In this document: positions 24,985 through 32,660 of the stretch, one piece after another
How positions within the stretch are numbered: position 1 is the first letter of the stretch
How the letters are laid out: every line of letters starts with the position of its first letter
NCBI GenBank assembly: GCA_016776605.1
Contig: JADHTB010000015.1
Location: 1 to 64,000 of the forward strand
Direction: 5' to 3'
Length of the DNA: 64,000 nucleotides
Source: Alphaproteobacteria bacterium
Lineage (GTDB): Bacteria > Pseudomonadota > Alphaproteobacteria > GCA-2731375
The notes under the pieces: generated by a model
Told to the model about the DNA's origin: nothing
What the model saw: only the letters and a program-made list of their open reading frames with translations
The model's database searches: none
Translations under genes and position numbers: made by a program

Positions 24985-25087
24985 TAGAGCAATTTTCAAT
25001 TAATCGGAGTCGCTTTTGCGACTTAAGTGATTGGTTCAATAGCTCTAATTTTTAAGAGTCTGAGCGCATTTTCTTCGAATGCGCTCA
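24985..25087. repeat. Composite A-B' miniature palindromic repeat
   Basis: The A segment is 24985-25047 (TAGAGCAATTTTCAATTAAT to AATAGCTCTA), with the core hairpin AGTCGC-TTTTGC-GACT. The satellite segment 25048-25087 contains GAGCGCATTTTCTTCGAATG and its own inverted ends. The same composite, inverted, is at 25733-25837 and, direct, at 50593-50694. Confidence 0.85.
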
Positions 25088-25176
25088 GGGCTTCAGTCGA
25101 GCGCGGAAAACAACAGTATGCGCCGCTGTAAACGGCTTCTATCGCGCCTTAGTGCTACAGCTTTAACGTTTCAAGG

Positions 25177-25198
25177 GCCCGTATGGATATCCACGGGC
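25177..25198 (-). terminator. Possible hairpin terminator after the globin gene
   Basis: GCCCGT at 25177-25182 pairs with ACGGGC at 25193-25198, and the loop contains the palindrome GGATATCC. It is about 30 bases beyond the globin stop on the minus strand. No clear U tract follows, so intrinsic termination is only a possibility. Confidence 0.3.
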
Positions 25199-25226
25199 TG
25201 CCCGGTACTATTGAATTCCGCTCAAG

Positions 25227-25649
25227 CTATTGCGGTTTCTCGACCACGATAATTGCCTCGTTTTTATAGCGCCCTTCACATTCCGATACATCGTCTTTGA
25301 CCAACGCTTTTTTCATGCCCATATCATGTCCCAGCCAGCGCTCCTTTAGGTCGGGGCGCACCCTGGCCTCGTCTAGTGCCTCTTCCAAAAGGATATGCCG
25401 GGTAAAAAACACCTCTTCGGTGATAAACATATGAATATGCGCGGTTTGCGGTGGCCGGCCGCCATAAATTTTGGGGCCACCGAAGATGCCGGCCATGAAT
25501 TCGGTCTGTTGCGCTTCTAAATGCGGACGCGGCACGCCCACGAAAAAGTCCTTCAGCCAGGGATGGCTGAGCAGCTTGTCGTAGAAAATGCGGTGAACTT
25601 TTTCTATAGCCGGCATGCCGCCAAGTTCATCGAATAATGTTGCCGCCAT
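25227..25649 (-). CDS. Truncated (2/2) haemoglobin-like protein
   Basis: A 140-residue globin beginning MAATLFDELGGMPAIEKVHR, which is the A/B-helix start of bacterial truncated haemoglobins. The loop FGGPKIYGGRPPQTAHIHM and the proximal histidine region FFTRHILLEEAL follow in the right order. Relatives bind O2 or NO and protect from nitrosative stress or deliver oxygen. It lies next to an iron-sulfur CDGSH protein and near the multiheme cytochrome. The upstream region holds an inverted copy of the composite palindromic repeat. Confidence 0.87.
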   Translation of the reverse strand: MAATLFDELGGMPAIEKVHRIFYDKLLSHPWLKDFFVGVPRPHLEAQQTEFMAGIFGGPKIYGGRPPQTAHIHMFITEEVFFTRHILLEEALDEARVRPDLKERWLGHDMGMKKALVKDDVSECEGRYKNEAIIVVEKPQ

Positions 25650-25732
25650 GATGGGAAAACCCTTCCTATTGAATATTTTTCCAAGCTGAATTGTCAGGGC
25701 CAGCGGGGATGGCGCGTATGCCTGCGCCAGGC

Positions 25733-25837
25733 TCTAGACCGCATTCGAAGAAAATGAGCTCAGATTCCTAAAAGTAGAGCAATTGAACCAATTACTTAAG
25801 TCGCGAGAGCGACTCCAATTAATTGAAAATTGCTCTG
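25733..25837. repeat. Composite B'-A miniature palindromic repeat (inverted copy)
   Basis: Positions 25735-25774 carry the satellite segment (GCATTCGAAGAAAATGAGCT) and 25775-25837 the A segment (TAGAGCAATTGAACC to TGCTCTG). The core hairpin is AGTCGC-GAGA-GCGACT. The last TA of the usual terminus has become TG. The arrangement is the mirror image of 24985-25087, so the two copies flank the globin gene in opposite orientations. Confidence 0.85.
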
Positions 25838-25914
25838 AACGTGAAATACGGTCGAATCGCCTAACGTTTGGGGCCATTTTACGATCCGGTTTCGAATTCC
25901 AAAGCGGCTTTTGC

Positions 25915-26154
25915 CTATAGCCTGTTGTGGGCGCCGTTGCAGTAGGGTTGGCCATCGTTTTTTTTGCAGCCGCAAAGGGAGTAGGACTTGGCCTTGTCCA
26001 CTTGGAATTTGACCGGCGTGAAGTCAGAGCCCTTGTGGCTGCCATCGCAGAACGGCTGTTTCGCGCTTTTGCCACAACTGCACCAGAAATAATCTTTGCC
26101 CGCTTCCAAATCGGTCAGGTAGGGGAATTCTTGGGCGATTACCGCGTCAGACAT
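25915..26154 (-). CDS. Two-motif CDGSH iron-sulfur protein
   Basis: A 79-residue protein with two CDGSH-type clusters: CSCGKSAKQPFCDGSH at about residues 25-40 and CGCKKNDGQPYCNGAH at about 61-76. Each supplies three Cys and one His for a 2Fe-2S centre, giving the tandem layout of MiNT-type (class 3) members. The second box has NGAH instead of DGSH. Such proteins act in redox or iron-sulfur handling. Two cluster proteins in a row (this and the globin) suggest a small redox or NO-stress group (inference). Confidence 0.9.
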   Translation of the reverse strand: MSDAVIAQEFPYLTDLEAGKDYFWCSCGKSAKQPFCDGSHKGSDFTPVKFQVDKAKSYSLCGCKKNDGQPYCNGAHNRL

Positions 26155-26269
26155 TAATGAGACCCTCGTCTAAAATTGCGTCATTTATAACAAGCCAGAT
26201 TATCGATATTGAGAGGCATTTGCAGCATCGGCGGAAAACATTGATTCTTTGTAAAGACGCCGCTGTGGT

Positions 26270-26959
26270 TTAGCCGCCCTGGATGAGCTGGGTCAGATCG
26301 TCCGGCGTGCTCAACATGGGATAGTGGCCGGTGTCGAGTTCGTGCCAGCGCGCGCCCAGCGCCTCGGCGCACCGGCGTTGATGCGCTTCGCCGGGATTTA
26401 CGGCCTGGCGGCAGTAGATCACCGATGCCTCCCAGCTTTGCGACCAGAAGCTTTCTAGTTGCACCGGCTCTGTGTGCACGGCGACCGGGTGCAGGGTGTA
26501 ACGCTCCACCGCCCAGGCCCGCACGTCCGGTTCCAGGTCGACGAACAGCCGTCCCTCGACGTCCTCGCGCGAGGGACCCAGCGCCAGTCCGTTGTTGATG
26601 GCCGACGGCCGCTTGACGATGCCGCTGACCGTTTCGCCGTGCTGCAGCGCCAGCGCGTCGGCGAAGACCAGCCGGCCGACACGTTCGCGGGCAATCTCCG
26701 CCGCTTTCGCCATGACCATGCCGCCGCTCGATGTGCCGACAAGCACAACGTCGCGCAGATCCTCGTAGAACAATAACTGCGCGATCTCGGCTGCCTGACT
26801 TTCCGTTGTGATGCCCGGCCGCACCTGGCCGGCGCGTTCGCCGCAGCCGTCCAGGGACGGTGCGTAGACCTGGTGACCCTGGGCGCGCAGCCGTGTCGCC
26901 ACTGGTTGCCAAATCCAGCCGCCCTGGTAGGAGCCATGTATGAGCATGAAATTCGTCAT
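26270..26959 (-). CDS. Alpha/beta hydrolase, methylesterase/hydroxynitrile lyase-like
   Basis: A 229-residue compact alpha/beta hydrolase. Visible are the oxyanion region MLIHGSYQGGWIWQPV, the nucleophile elbow VGTSSGGMVMAKA and the final histidine in DTGHYPMLSTPDDL. The form matches the salicylate-esterase and hydroxynitrile-lyase-like group. GGAGGA lies six bases before the start. It is followed 43 bp downstream of its start region by the RraA/FAH unit on the same strand, which suggests a role in the same aromatic or keto-acid pathway (inference). Confidence 0.83.
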   Translation of the reverse strand: MTNFMLIHGSYQGGWIWQPVATRLRAQGHQVYAPSLDGCGERAGQVRPGITTESQAAEIAQLLFYEDLRDVVLVGTSSGGMVMAKAAEIARERVGRLVFADALALQHGETVSGIVKRPSAINNGLALGPSREDVEGRLFVDLEPDVRAWAVERYTLHPVAVHTEPVQLESFWSQSWEASVIYCRQAVNPGEAHQRRCAEALGARWHELDTGHYPMLSTPDDLTQLIQGG

Positions 26960-27001
26960 CTTATTCCTCCACGATATCTGTCAGGGCATCAGCTTCCCAT
27001 A

Positions 27002-27715
27002 TTATTGACGGTGGGGAGCGGTGTTTTTCCATTCATTATAGGCTTGCAGGGTTTCCGGGTTGGGCGGATAGGTGCCGATGGTGGGATGGCCGGCGGCGAC
27101 CCGCTGTTTGAGAAATCCTTCCAGTTGTTCCTGCTCGGCGCCGTCACGGGCTACCTCCGCTGCCAGGGCAGCCGGGATCACCACCACGCCGTCGCTGTCG
27201 CCCACCAGTACGTCGCCGGGTATCACCGCAACGCCGCCACAGGCAATGGGGCGTTGCAAATCGGCGCCAAAATGCACATTCAGGCTGGCTGGCGCGGCAG
27301 CGCCCGCGCAAAATACCGGCAGCTTGCCCGCCGCCACCTGCGCCGCATCCCGCACCGGGCCGTCACTGACCACTGCCGCCACGCCCCGTTCCTGCAACCG
27401 GGCCGCCAGAATATCGCCGATCACGCCGGCGCCCAGGTCACCACGGGCATCTATCACCAGGGCCATGCCGGGGGGAATGTCTTCAACCGCCTTGCGCGGG
27501 GGGTATTCCGGGTCAGCCAACACCTCGACCCGGGAAAGGTCCTCGCGCATGGGAATAAAGCGCAGGGTGTAAGCCAGGGCCGCAAACTGGCAGTGTTCCG
27601 TGTTGAATGGCCGGGCGCCCCGAATGAAACAGTTGCGCAATCCCCGTTTCAACAATTGCATGGTTGCCGTGGCGGTGGAGATGCCAGCCAGTTGGCGCAA
27701 TATATCCGGGTTCAT
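27002..27715 (-). CDS. RraA-like / HMG-type class II aldolase family protein
   Basis: A 237-residue protein of the RraA-like fold. The active-site region is GDLGAGVIGDILAARLQERG, with the metal-binding GDSDGVVVIP further on. Members include RNase E inhibitor homologues and 4-hydroxy-4-methyl-2-oxoglutarate aldolases that also decarboxylate oxaloacetate. Because it overlaps an FAH-fold gene by four bases (27712-27715), the metabolic aldolase role is more likely than RNase control (inference). Confidence 0.82.
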   Translation of the reverse strand: MNPDILRQLAGISTATATMQLLKRGLRNCFIRGARPFNTEHCQFAALAYTLRFIPMREDLSRVEVLADPEYPPRKAVEDIPPGMALVIDARGDLGAGVIGDILAARLQERGVAAVVSDGPVRDAAQVAAGKLPVFCAGAAAPASLNVHFGADLQRPIACGGVAVIPGDVLVGDSDGVVVIPAALAAEVARDGAEQEQLEGFLKQRVAAGHPTIGTYPPNPETLQAYNEWKNTAPHRQ

Positions 27716-28905
27716 AACAGGCCACGCCCTGCCAAATTGGCCATCAGCGCGCTCAGGCCAAAGGTCCAGGGCGGAATTTTATCCGTATGGTTGACCTGGT
27801 TGGTCAGGCCACCCAACAGGGGATTGGCGATGGCGACGATATCGCCCAGGTGATGGGTGAAGCCCTGGCCGGGGCCGTCGCGATCCTCGGTCGGGGCAAA
27901 CATGGTGCCGGTAAACAGCAACAGGCCGTCCGGGTATTGGTTGTGGGCGCCACAGGCATAGGCCGCCAGGTCGGCCAGATCGCGGCTGATCTCGGCGATG
28001 GACGAGCGGCCCTGCATCTCGAAGCCGTCCGTGCCGCTGACCGATAGGCTGACTTCCATGGCCCGCACATGATCCAGGTTGAAGCCATCATCAAACAGCC
28101 GAATGAACGGACCAACGGCGCAGGAGGCGCGGTTGTCCTTGGCCTTGCCCAGCAATAGCGCGCTACGGCCTTCAAAATCACGCAAATTGACGTCATTGCC
28201 CAGGCAGGCGCCAACGATCCGTCCGGATGGGGCGATCGCCAGGACCACCTCGGGCTCCGGATTGCTCCAGATGGAATTGGGGTGGATGCCGATCTCCGCC
28301 CCGATCCCCACGGCTGACATGGGCTGCGCCTTGGTAAAGACCTCGGCATCCGGGCCGATGCCCACCTCCAGATACTGCGACCACAGGCCGCGTTCCATCA
28401 AAACCGCCTTGATCCGCGCTGCGTCGTCCGAGCCGGGGGTGACATCGGCCAGGGACTGGCCAATTTCGGCCCCAATGGCGGCGCGGATTTCCGCCGCCTG
28501 TTCCGGGTCGCCCTTGGCCTGTTCCTCGATCACCCGTTCCAGCATGGAGCGTACGAAGGTCACGCCGCAAGCCTTCAGGGCCTGCAAATCGCTGGGCGCC
28601 AGGAAATGCGGCTTGCCATTGTCCCGGCTCTGATAGGCGCTGTTGGCGAGAATGCTCCCGGCATCGCCCAGACGGGCGCCGCCGCCCGGTCGGGCCGCCG
28701 TGCGCGCCGCCGCCACCGGATCGTCCATGGCCAAAAGGCCCGCCAGGGTGGGGGATACCGATGAAAGGTCAAACACCCCGTCGTCCGTGACCAGCACCGG
28801 CGTTGGGCCGCCGCCCTCGCCTGGCAGCCAAACACGGCCAACGAAGCAACCGGCCAGCCCGCCCTTGGGCAGTGTGTTCGCGGCATTTAGTGACAATGCG
28901 GTCAT
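27712..28905 (-). CDS. Fumarylacetoacetate hydrolase-family protein
   Basis: About 397 residues. The C-terminal half carries the FAH fold with the metal-binding and catalytic segments VGIGAEIGIHPNSIWSNPEP, IVGACLGNDVNLRDFEGRSA and LLLFTGTMFAPTEDRDGPG. The N-terminal half is a smaller extension seen in long family members. The reaction is probably hydrolysis, hydration or decarboxylation of a beta-diketo or 2-oxo acid. The start at 28905 is chosen for AAGGATCAC upstream. The stop overlaps the RraA-like gene in an ATGA arrangement, so translation is likely coupled. Confidence 0.85.
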   Translation of the reverse strand: MTALSLNAANTLPKGGLAGCFVGRVWLPGEGGGPTPVLVTDDGVFDLSSVSPTLAGLLAMDDPVAAARTAARPGGGARLGDAGSILANSAYQSRDNGKPHFLAPSDLQALKACGVTFVRSMLERVIEEQAKGDPEQAAEIRAAIGAEIGQSLADVTPGSDDAARIKAVLMERGLWSQYLEVGIGPDAEVFTKAQPMSAVGIGAEIGIHPNSIWSNPEPEVVLAIAPSGRIVGACLGNDVNLRDFEGRSALLLGKAKDNRASCAVGPFIRLFDDGFNLDHVRAMEVSLSVSGTDGFEMQGRSSIAEISRDLADLAAYACGAHNQYPDGLLLFTGTMFAPTEDRDGPGQGFTHHLGDIVAIANPLLGGLTNQVNHTDKIPPWTFGLSALMANLAGRGLL

Positions 28906-29047
28906 GGCTTTGTGATCCTTAAAAATTTCGGTCCGCCAGTATGGCAACTGGGTTCGATTGGTGAAAGACGCAAAGCGGTTGTTGCCGCGGCGGCAAAGCG
29001 GTTACATTTCCCTTCAACCCTAACAGGGATAACGACAGGACAAGAAT

Positions 29048-29554
29048 ATGCTCGCCAACGCCCGCCCCATAACGGCCCTTGCCGTGCTTCTTTACGTCTT
29101 GGCCAGCCTGGCGCCGGCGCATGCGATCACGGCGCGCGAGAAGGATTTTCAGGACTGGCGCCTACGCTGCGAGAAGACAAAAGAGGATGACCCCGAACGC
29201 TGCTTCATCATACAGGTCGCCAAGACTGATAAGGATGCGCGCGACGTCCTGCGCATCGGCGTGCGCTATCCCGAAGCGGATAAACCAGCCATGGTATTTT
29301 TGACCCTGCCCTTGGGGGTGTATCTGCCCAACGGTCTATTGTTGCAGATCGATGAAGGCGAGACCTTGCGGATACCGGTGGAAATCTGCCTGCCCAATGG
29401 TTGCCACACGCGCATGGCCCTGGAAGGGGAACTATTGAAAAACCTGAAATCCGGCCGGCTGGCCAAAGTGGCCTTTCAAGACAGCCGGCAGCAACAAATT
29501 ACCGTGCCGATTTCACTGGCCGGTTTCACTGCCGCCTTTGCCGCTTTGAAATAA
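29048..29554 (+). CDS. IalB-family secreted protein
   Basis: A 168-residue protein with a classical signal peptide (about residues 1-26, ending APAHA). The mature part has two short cysteine pairs (LRCEKTKEDDPERC and ICLPNGCH) in the order of the invasion-associated locus B family. IalB proteins are periplasmic or surface proteins in alphaproteobacteria; their biochemical role is unsettled outside Bartonella. AGGA lies upstream of the start. It is the first gene of a plus-strand run that continues with a methyltransferase. Confidence 0.85.
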   Translation: MLANARPITALAVLLYVLASLAPAHAITAREKDFQDWRLRCEKTKEDDPERCFIIQVAKTDKDARDVLRIGVRYPEADKPAMVFLTLPLGVYLPNGLLLQIDEGETLRIPVEICLPNGCHTRMALEGELLKNLKSGRLAKVAFQDSRQQQITVPISLAGFTAAFAALK

Positions 29555-29590
29555 ACGGACGTTAAAATAACCAAAAACAAGGACGCAATT

Positions 29591-30628
29591 ATGACAAAGA
29601 CGCCAGCGGCCGACCCCACCGATCTGCTGTGGGATTATTTAAAAGGCTTTCACGCCGTGCACCATCTGGCGATGGGCACGGAAATGGGTCTGTTTGAAAA
29701 AATTGCCGCGGCGGGTGTGAGTGGTTGTAATCCGTCCGATCTGGCAGGCGATCTTGGACTGCATCCGCCCTATGTCGATGTCTGGTGCCGTAGCGGATAT
29801 CATTATGGCTTTCTGGAGGCGGGCGAGGCGGGTTGTTTCCGTCTTGCCCCCATGATGGACAAGTTATTGGTGGATACCAAAGATCCGCGCAATCTGGCGC
29901 CCTACATTACCAGCACGGTCAATTTCGGCAGCGATGATCTGCGCAGCTATCCGGAATTCTTTCGTACGGGCGGAACACATCGGTTTCAGGACCATGGCGA
30001 GGACTTTTCCCGCCACGTGGGCGATACCACCGCCGGCTTCCACACGGTGGTGGCGCGGCACATGCTGGGTGGTGTGCCCGGCCTGAAGGACAAGTTGGCG
30101 GCGGGCGCGGCGGTGCTGGATGTGGGCTGTGGCACCGCCGGGCTGATCATCAAGATCGCCCAGGCTTGGCCCAACAGCCAATGTCACGGTATCGATATAG
30201 ATCCCCATGGCGTCGAACAGGCCCGCGCCAACGTCGCGGCCAGCGATGTCGCCGGGCGGGTCACGGTCGAGGCCGTCGGCCCGGATGGCATCGGCCGCGA
30301 TGAAGCATTCGACCTGGCCGTGATGTTCGAGGTGCTGCATGAAATCGACGACGCTATCCGGCCTGACGTGCTGAAGGACGTGGGCCGGTCCCTGAAGCCT
30401 GGCGGCGTGTTGTTTATTCTGGATGAAACCTATCCTTCCGATCTGGCGGGGCTGCGCGATCCCGGCTTCAATTTCGCCGTGCAAACCCAATTCAATGAAC
30501 TGATCTGGGGCAACGTGGTGCCCACCATCGAAATGCAGCGGGATCTGTTCGCCGGCGCGGGTTTAAAGGAAATAATGCGCGAACCAATCGGCGGTATCTT
30601 TACCAAACTGGTCGCCGTAAAGGAGTAA
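29591..30628 (+). CDS. Class I SAM-dependent methyltransferase with N-terminal winged-helix domain
   Basis: A 345-residue protein. Residues about 1-95 form the helical/winged-helix dimerisation part seen in small-molecule O-methyltransferases. The SAM site is VLDVGCGTAGLIIKIAQ with acidic strand 2 in CHGIDIDPHGVEQA, and the catalytic region follows FDLAVMFEVLHEI. The substrate is unknown. The ribosome site is AAGGACG. The AAGGAG site of the next gene overlaps this gene's stop codon, so they are one transcription unit. Confidence 0.85.
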   Translation: MTKTPAADPTDLLWDYLKGFHAVHHLAMGTEMGLFEKIAAAGVSGCNPSDLAGDLGLHPPYVDVWCRSGYHYGFLEAGEAGCFRLAPMMDKLLVDTKDPRNLAPYITSTVNFGSDDLRSYPEFFRTGGTHRFQDHGEDFSRHVGDTTAGFHTVVARHMLGGVPGLKDKLAAGAAVLDVGCGTAGLIIKIAQAWPNSQCHGIDIDPHGVEQARANVAASDVAGRVTVEAVGPDGIGRDEAFDLAVMFEVLHEIDDAIRPDVLKDVGRSLKPGGVLFILDETYPSDLAGLRDPGFNFAVQTQFNELIWGNVVPTIEMQRDLFAGAGLKEIMREPIGGIFTKLVAVKE

Positions 30629-30634
30629 ATAGCC

Positions 30635-31441
30635 ATGGCATCCACCCCCGACGCCGATCCCATTGCAGGCGCCGCACGGCATTTATTCGCCGAGGCGCAG
30701 GCCGGCCACAAGGGCGCGCCTCTGCCGGACAATCTGGCGCCGCCCGACGTGGCTACCGCCTATTTGGTGCAGGACCGTTTGCAGGCCCTGTGGGTCGAGG
30801 CGGGTGCCGGCGCGGTGGCCGGGTGGAAAGTAGCCCTGACGTCAAAGGTAATGCAGGAGTTGGTGGGCGTGGCGCAACCGTGCGAGGGGGCGATCTTTGC
30901 CAACCGGATATATCACGGCGCGGTTAGTCTGCCCCACGGCGCCTTCGTCAACATCGGCGTTGAATCCGAGATCGCCGTGCGTTTGGCTCATGACCTGCCC
31001 GTCGCCGACGGGCCCTATGACCAGAACAATATTCGCGCTGCCGTGGCGGCCTGTATGGCGGCCATTGAAATCGTCGACGACCGGGCCATCGACTACAAAC
31101 TGGTCGATGCTGAATTGCTGATCGCTGATAATTCTTTCAATGCCGGCTGTATCCTGGGTCCGGAAGTCGGCGATTGGCAGGATTTGGAGCTGGCCGCGCT
31201 GGCTGGCCGCATGCTAATCAATGGCGAGGTGGTGGGAACCGGCGTCGGTGGTGATGCCCTTGGCCATCCCCTGGTGCCGCTGGCCTGGCTGGCCAATAAT
31301 CTGAACCTTCGCGGCAGCATGCTGCGCGCGGGCGATGTGGTGATGACCGGTTCCATCGTGGCCACCAAGTGGTTGCAACCGGGCGATCATATGGTGACCG
31401 AGATTGACGGCCTGGGCCAGGCCAGTCTGACGGTTACCTGA
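30635..31441 (+). CDS. 2-Keto-4-pentenoate hydratase-like (FAH-fold) enzyme
   Basis: A 268-residue FAH-fold protein. It shows GWKVALTSKVMQELVG, the metal-binding EIVDDR region, GVESEIAVRLAHDL and a final VVMTGSIVATKWLQPGD, in the order of the 2-oxopent-4-enoate hydratases and 4-oxalocrotonate decarboxylases of meta-cleavage pathways. Combined with the RraA/aldolase and the second FAH-fold gene on the other strand, a 2-oxo acid hydration and aldol step is plausible (inference). AAGGAG is ten bases before the start. Confidence 0.83.
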   Translation: MASTPDADPIAGAARHLFAEAQAGHKGAPLPDNLAPPDVATAYLVQDRLQALWVEAGAGAVAGWKVALTSKVMQELVGVAQPCEGAIFANRIYHGAVSLPHGAFVNIGVESEIAVRLAHDLPVADGPYDQNNIRAAVAACMAAIEIVDDRAIDYKLVDAELLIADNSFNAGCILGPEVGDWQDLELAALAGRMLINGEVVGTGVGGDALGHPLVPLAWLANNLNLRGSMLRAGDVVMTGSIVATKWLQPGDHMVTEIDGLGQASLTVT

Positions 31442-31457
31442 CCGGCGGAGGAATGGC

Positions 31458-32630
31458 ATGGGGGGCGATATGACCGGAAAATTCGGCCATGGGATGCGGG
31501 ATCTTTGGCCTCTGGAGCCTGGCGCGATCCACCTGAACCACGGCACCGTGGGCGTCACACCGAACGAGGTTCTGGCGGCGCAATGGGCCATCAAGCAACG
31601 GATCGAGGCGCATCCGGCCCGGTTCATGTTTCGCGACTTGAAGCCGGCGTTGCGTGCCGCCGCTGATCGGTTGGCGACGGTATTGGGCGGGCGCGGTGAT
31701 GACTATGTCTTCACTGATAACGCCACCAGCGGCGTCAACGCGGTGCTGCGTTCCGCCAGGCTGGGACCCGGTGATGAGATCCTGGTCACCGATCATACCT
31801 ATGGCGCCATCGTCAATGCCGCCCGCTATGTGTGCGAGCAGTCCGGCGCGGCATTGGTCACGGTCGAGATTCCATTTCCCATCAACGATGATGCCGCCAT
31901 CATCACCGCCGTGGAAAATGGCTTGAGCGAACGCACCCGTTTGGTCATTTTGGACCACATTACATCCCATACCGGGATCATTTTGCCGCTGCGGCGGCTG
32001 GTCGATATTTGCCATTCCGCCGGCGCCCAGGTGCTAGTCGATGGTGCCCATGCGCCGGGCGCCATGGCGCTGGATATACCTCTGTGCGGGGCGGACTGGT
32101 ATGCCGCTAATCTGCATAAATGGCTGTTCGTACCGCGCGGCTGTGGTGTGCTGTGGGCATCGCCCGCGGTGCAGCCTGATCTGCATCCGGCGGTTATATC
32201 CTGGCGTTTGGGTGAAGGCTTCACGGCGGAGTTCGATTGGACGGGCACCCGCGACCCTTCAGCCTCCCTCAGTCTGCCGGCGGCTTTGGATTTCATGGAC
32301 CGGCTGGGCGGGGAGGCCGTGCGAAATTACAATCATGACCTGGCCGTTGCCGCCGCCGCGATGCTGGCCGAACGTTTTGCCGGGCCAATCGGTGCCCCGG
32401 CGCATATGACCGCCGCCATGGCATTGGGACCGTTGCCTGAAAATCTTGACCCCAGTCAAGAGGAAGCGGGAGCCTTGCACGATCATTTATTGTACACACA
32501 TAACATTGAAGTTCCGATTATCGCACGGTCTGGCCGTCTATGGGCCCGGCTGGCGGCTCAGGTCTATTGTCAGATGTCCGATTTCGAAACGCTGGCGGAT
32601 GCGGTCGAAGGCTGGGCCGCTAAAAAGTAA
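31458..32630 (+). CDS. PLP-dependent class V aminotransferase (isopenicillin N epimerase-like)
   Basis: A 390-residue protein with the class V fold. The cofactor aspartate region is LVDGAHAPGAMALDIP and the Schiff-base lysine is in ADWYAANLHKWLFVPRG. The N-terminal LNHGTVGVTPNEVL and the FRDLKPALRAAADRLA region match the isopenicillin-N-epimerase-like branch, which includes desulfurases, lyases and racemases. GGAGG precedes the start. Function is unclear beyond PLP chemistry on an amino or sulfur compound. Confidence 0.83.
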   Translation: MGGDMTGKFGHGMRDLWPLEPGAIHLNHGTVGVTPNEVLAAQWAIKQRIEAHPARFMFRDLKPALRAAADRLATVLGGRGDDYVFTDNATSGVNAVLRSARLGPGDEILVTDHTYGAIVNAARYVCEQSGAALVTVEIPFPINDDAAIITAVENGLSERTRLVILDHITSHTGIILPLRRLVDICHSAGAQVLVDGAHAPGAMALDIPLCGADWYAANLHKWLFVPRGCGVLWASPAVQPDLHPAVISWRLGEGFTAEFDWTGTRDPSASLSLPAALDFMDRLGGEAVRNYNHDLAVAAAAMLAERFAGPIGAPAHMTAAMALGPLPENLDPSQEEAGALHDHLLYTHNIEVPIIARSGRLWARLAAQVYCQMSDFETLADAVEGWAAKK

Positions 32631-32660
32631 CGTTAACAACCTCCAAGGGGAGCCGATCGC

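Larger units (their letters stand above)
24715..25226. other. 512 bp intergenic region, no gene seen
   Basis: This stretch separates the start of the cytochrome gene from the stop of the globin gene, both on the minus strand. It contains the composite palindromic repeat at 24985-25087 and a small hairpin at 25177-25198. I find no open frame with a ribosome site. The cytochrome promoter should lie at about 24720-24980, but no clear hexamers were identified. Confidence 0.6.
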
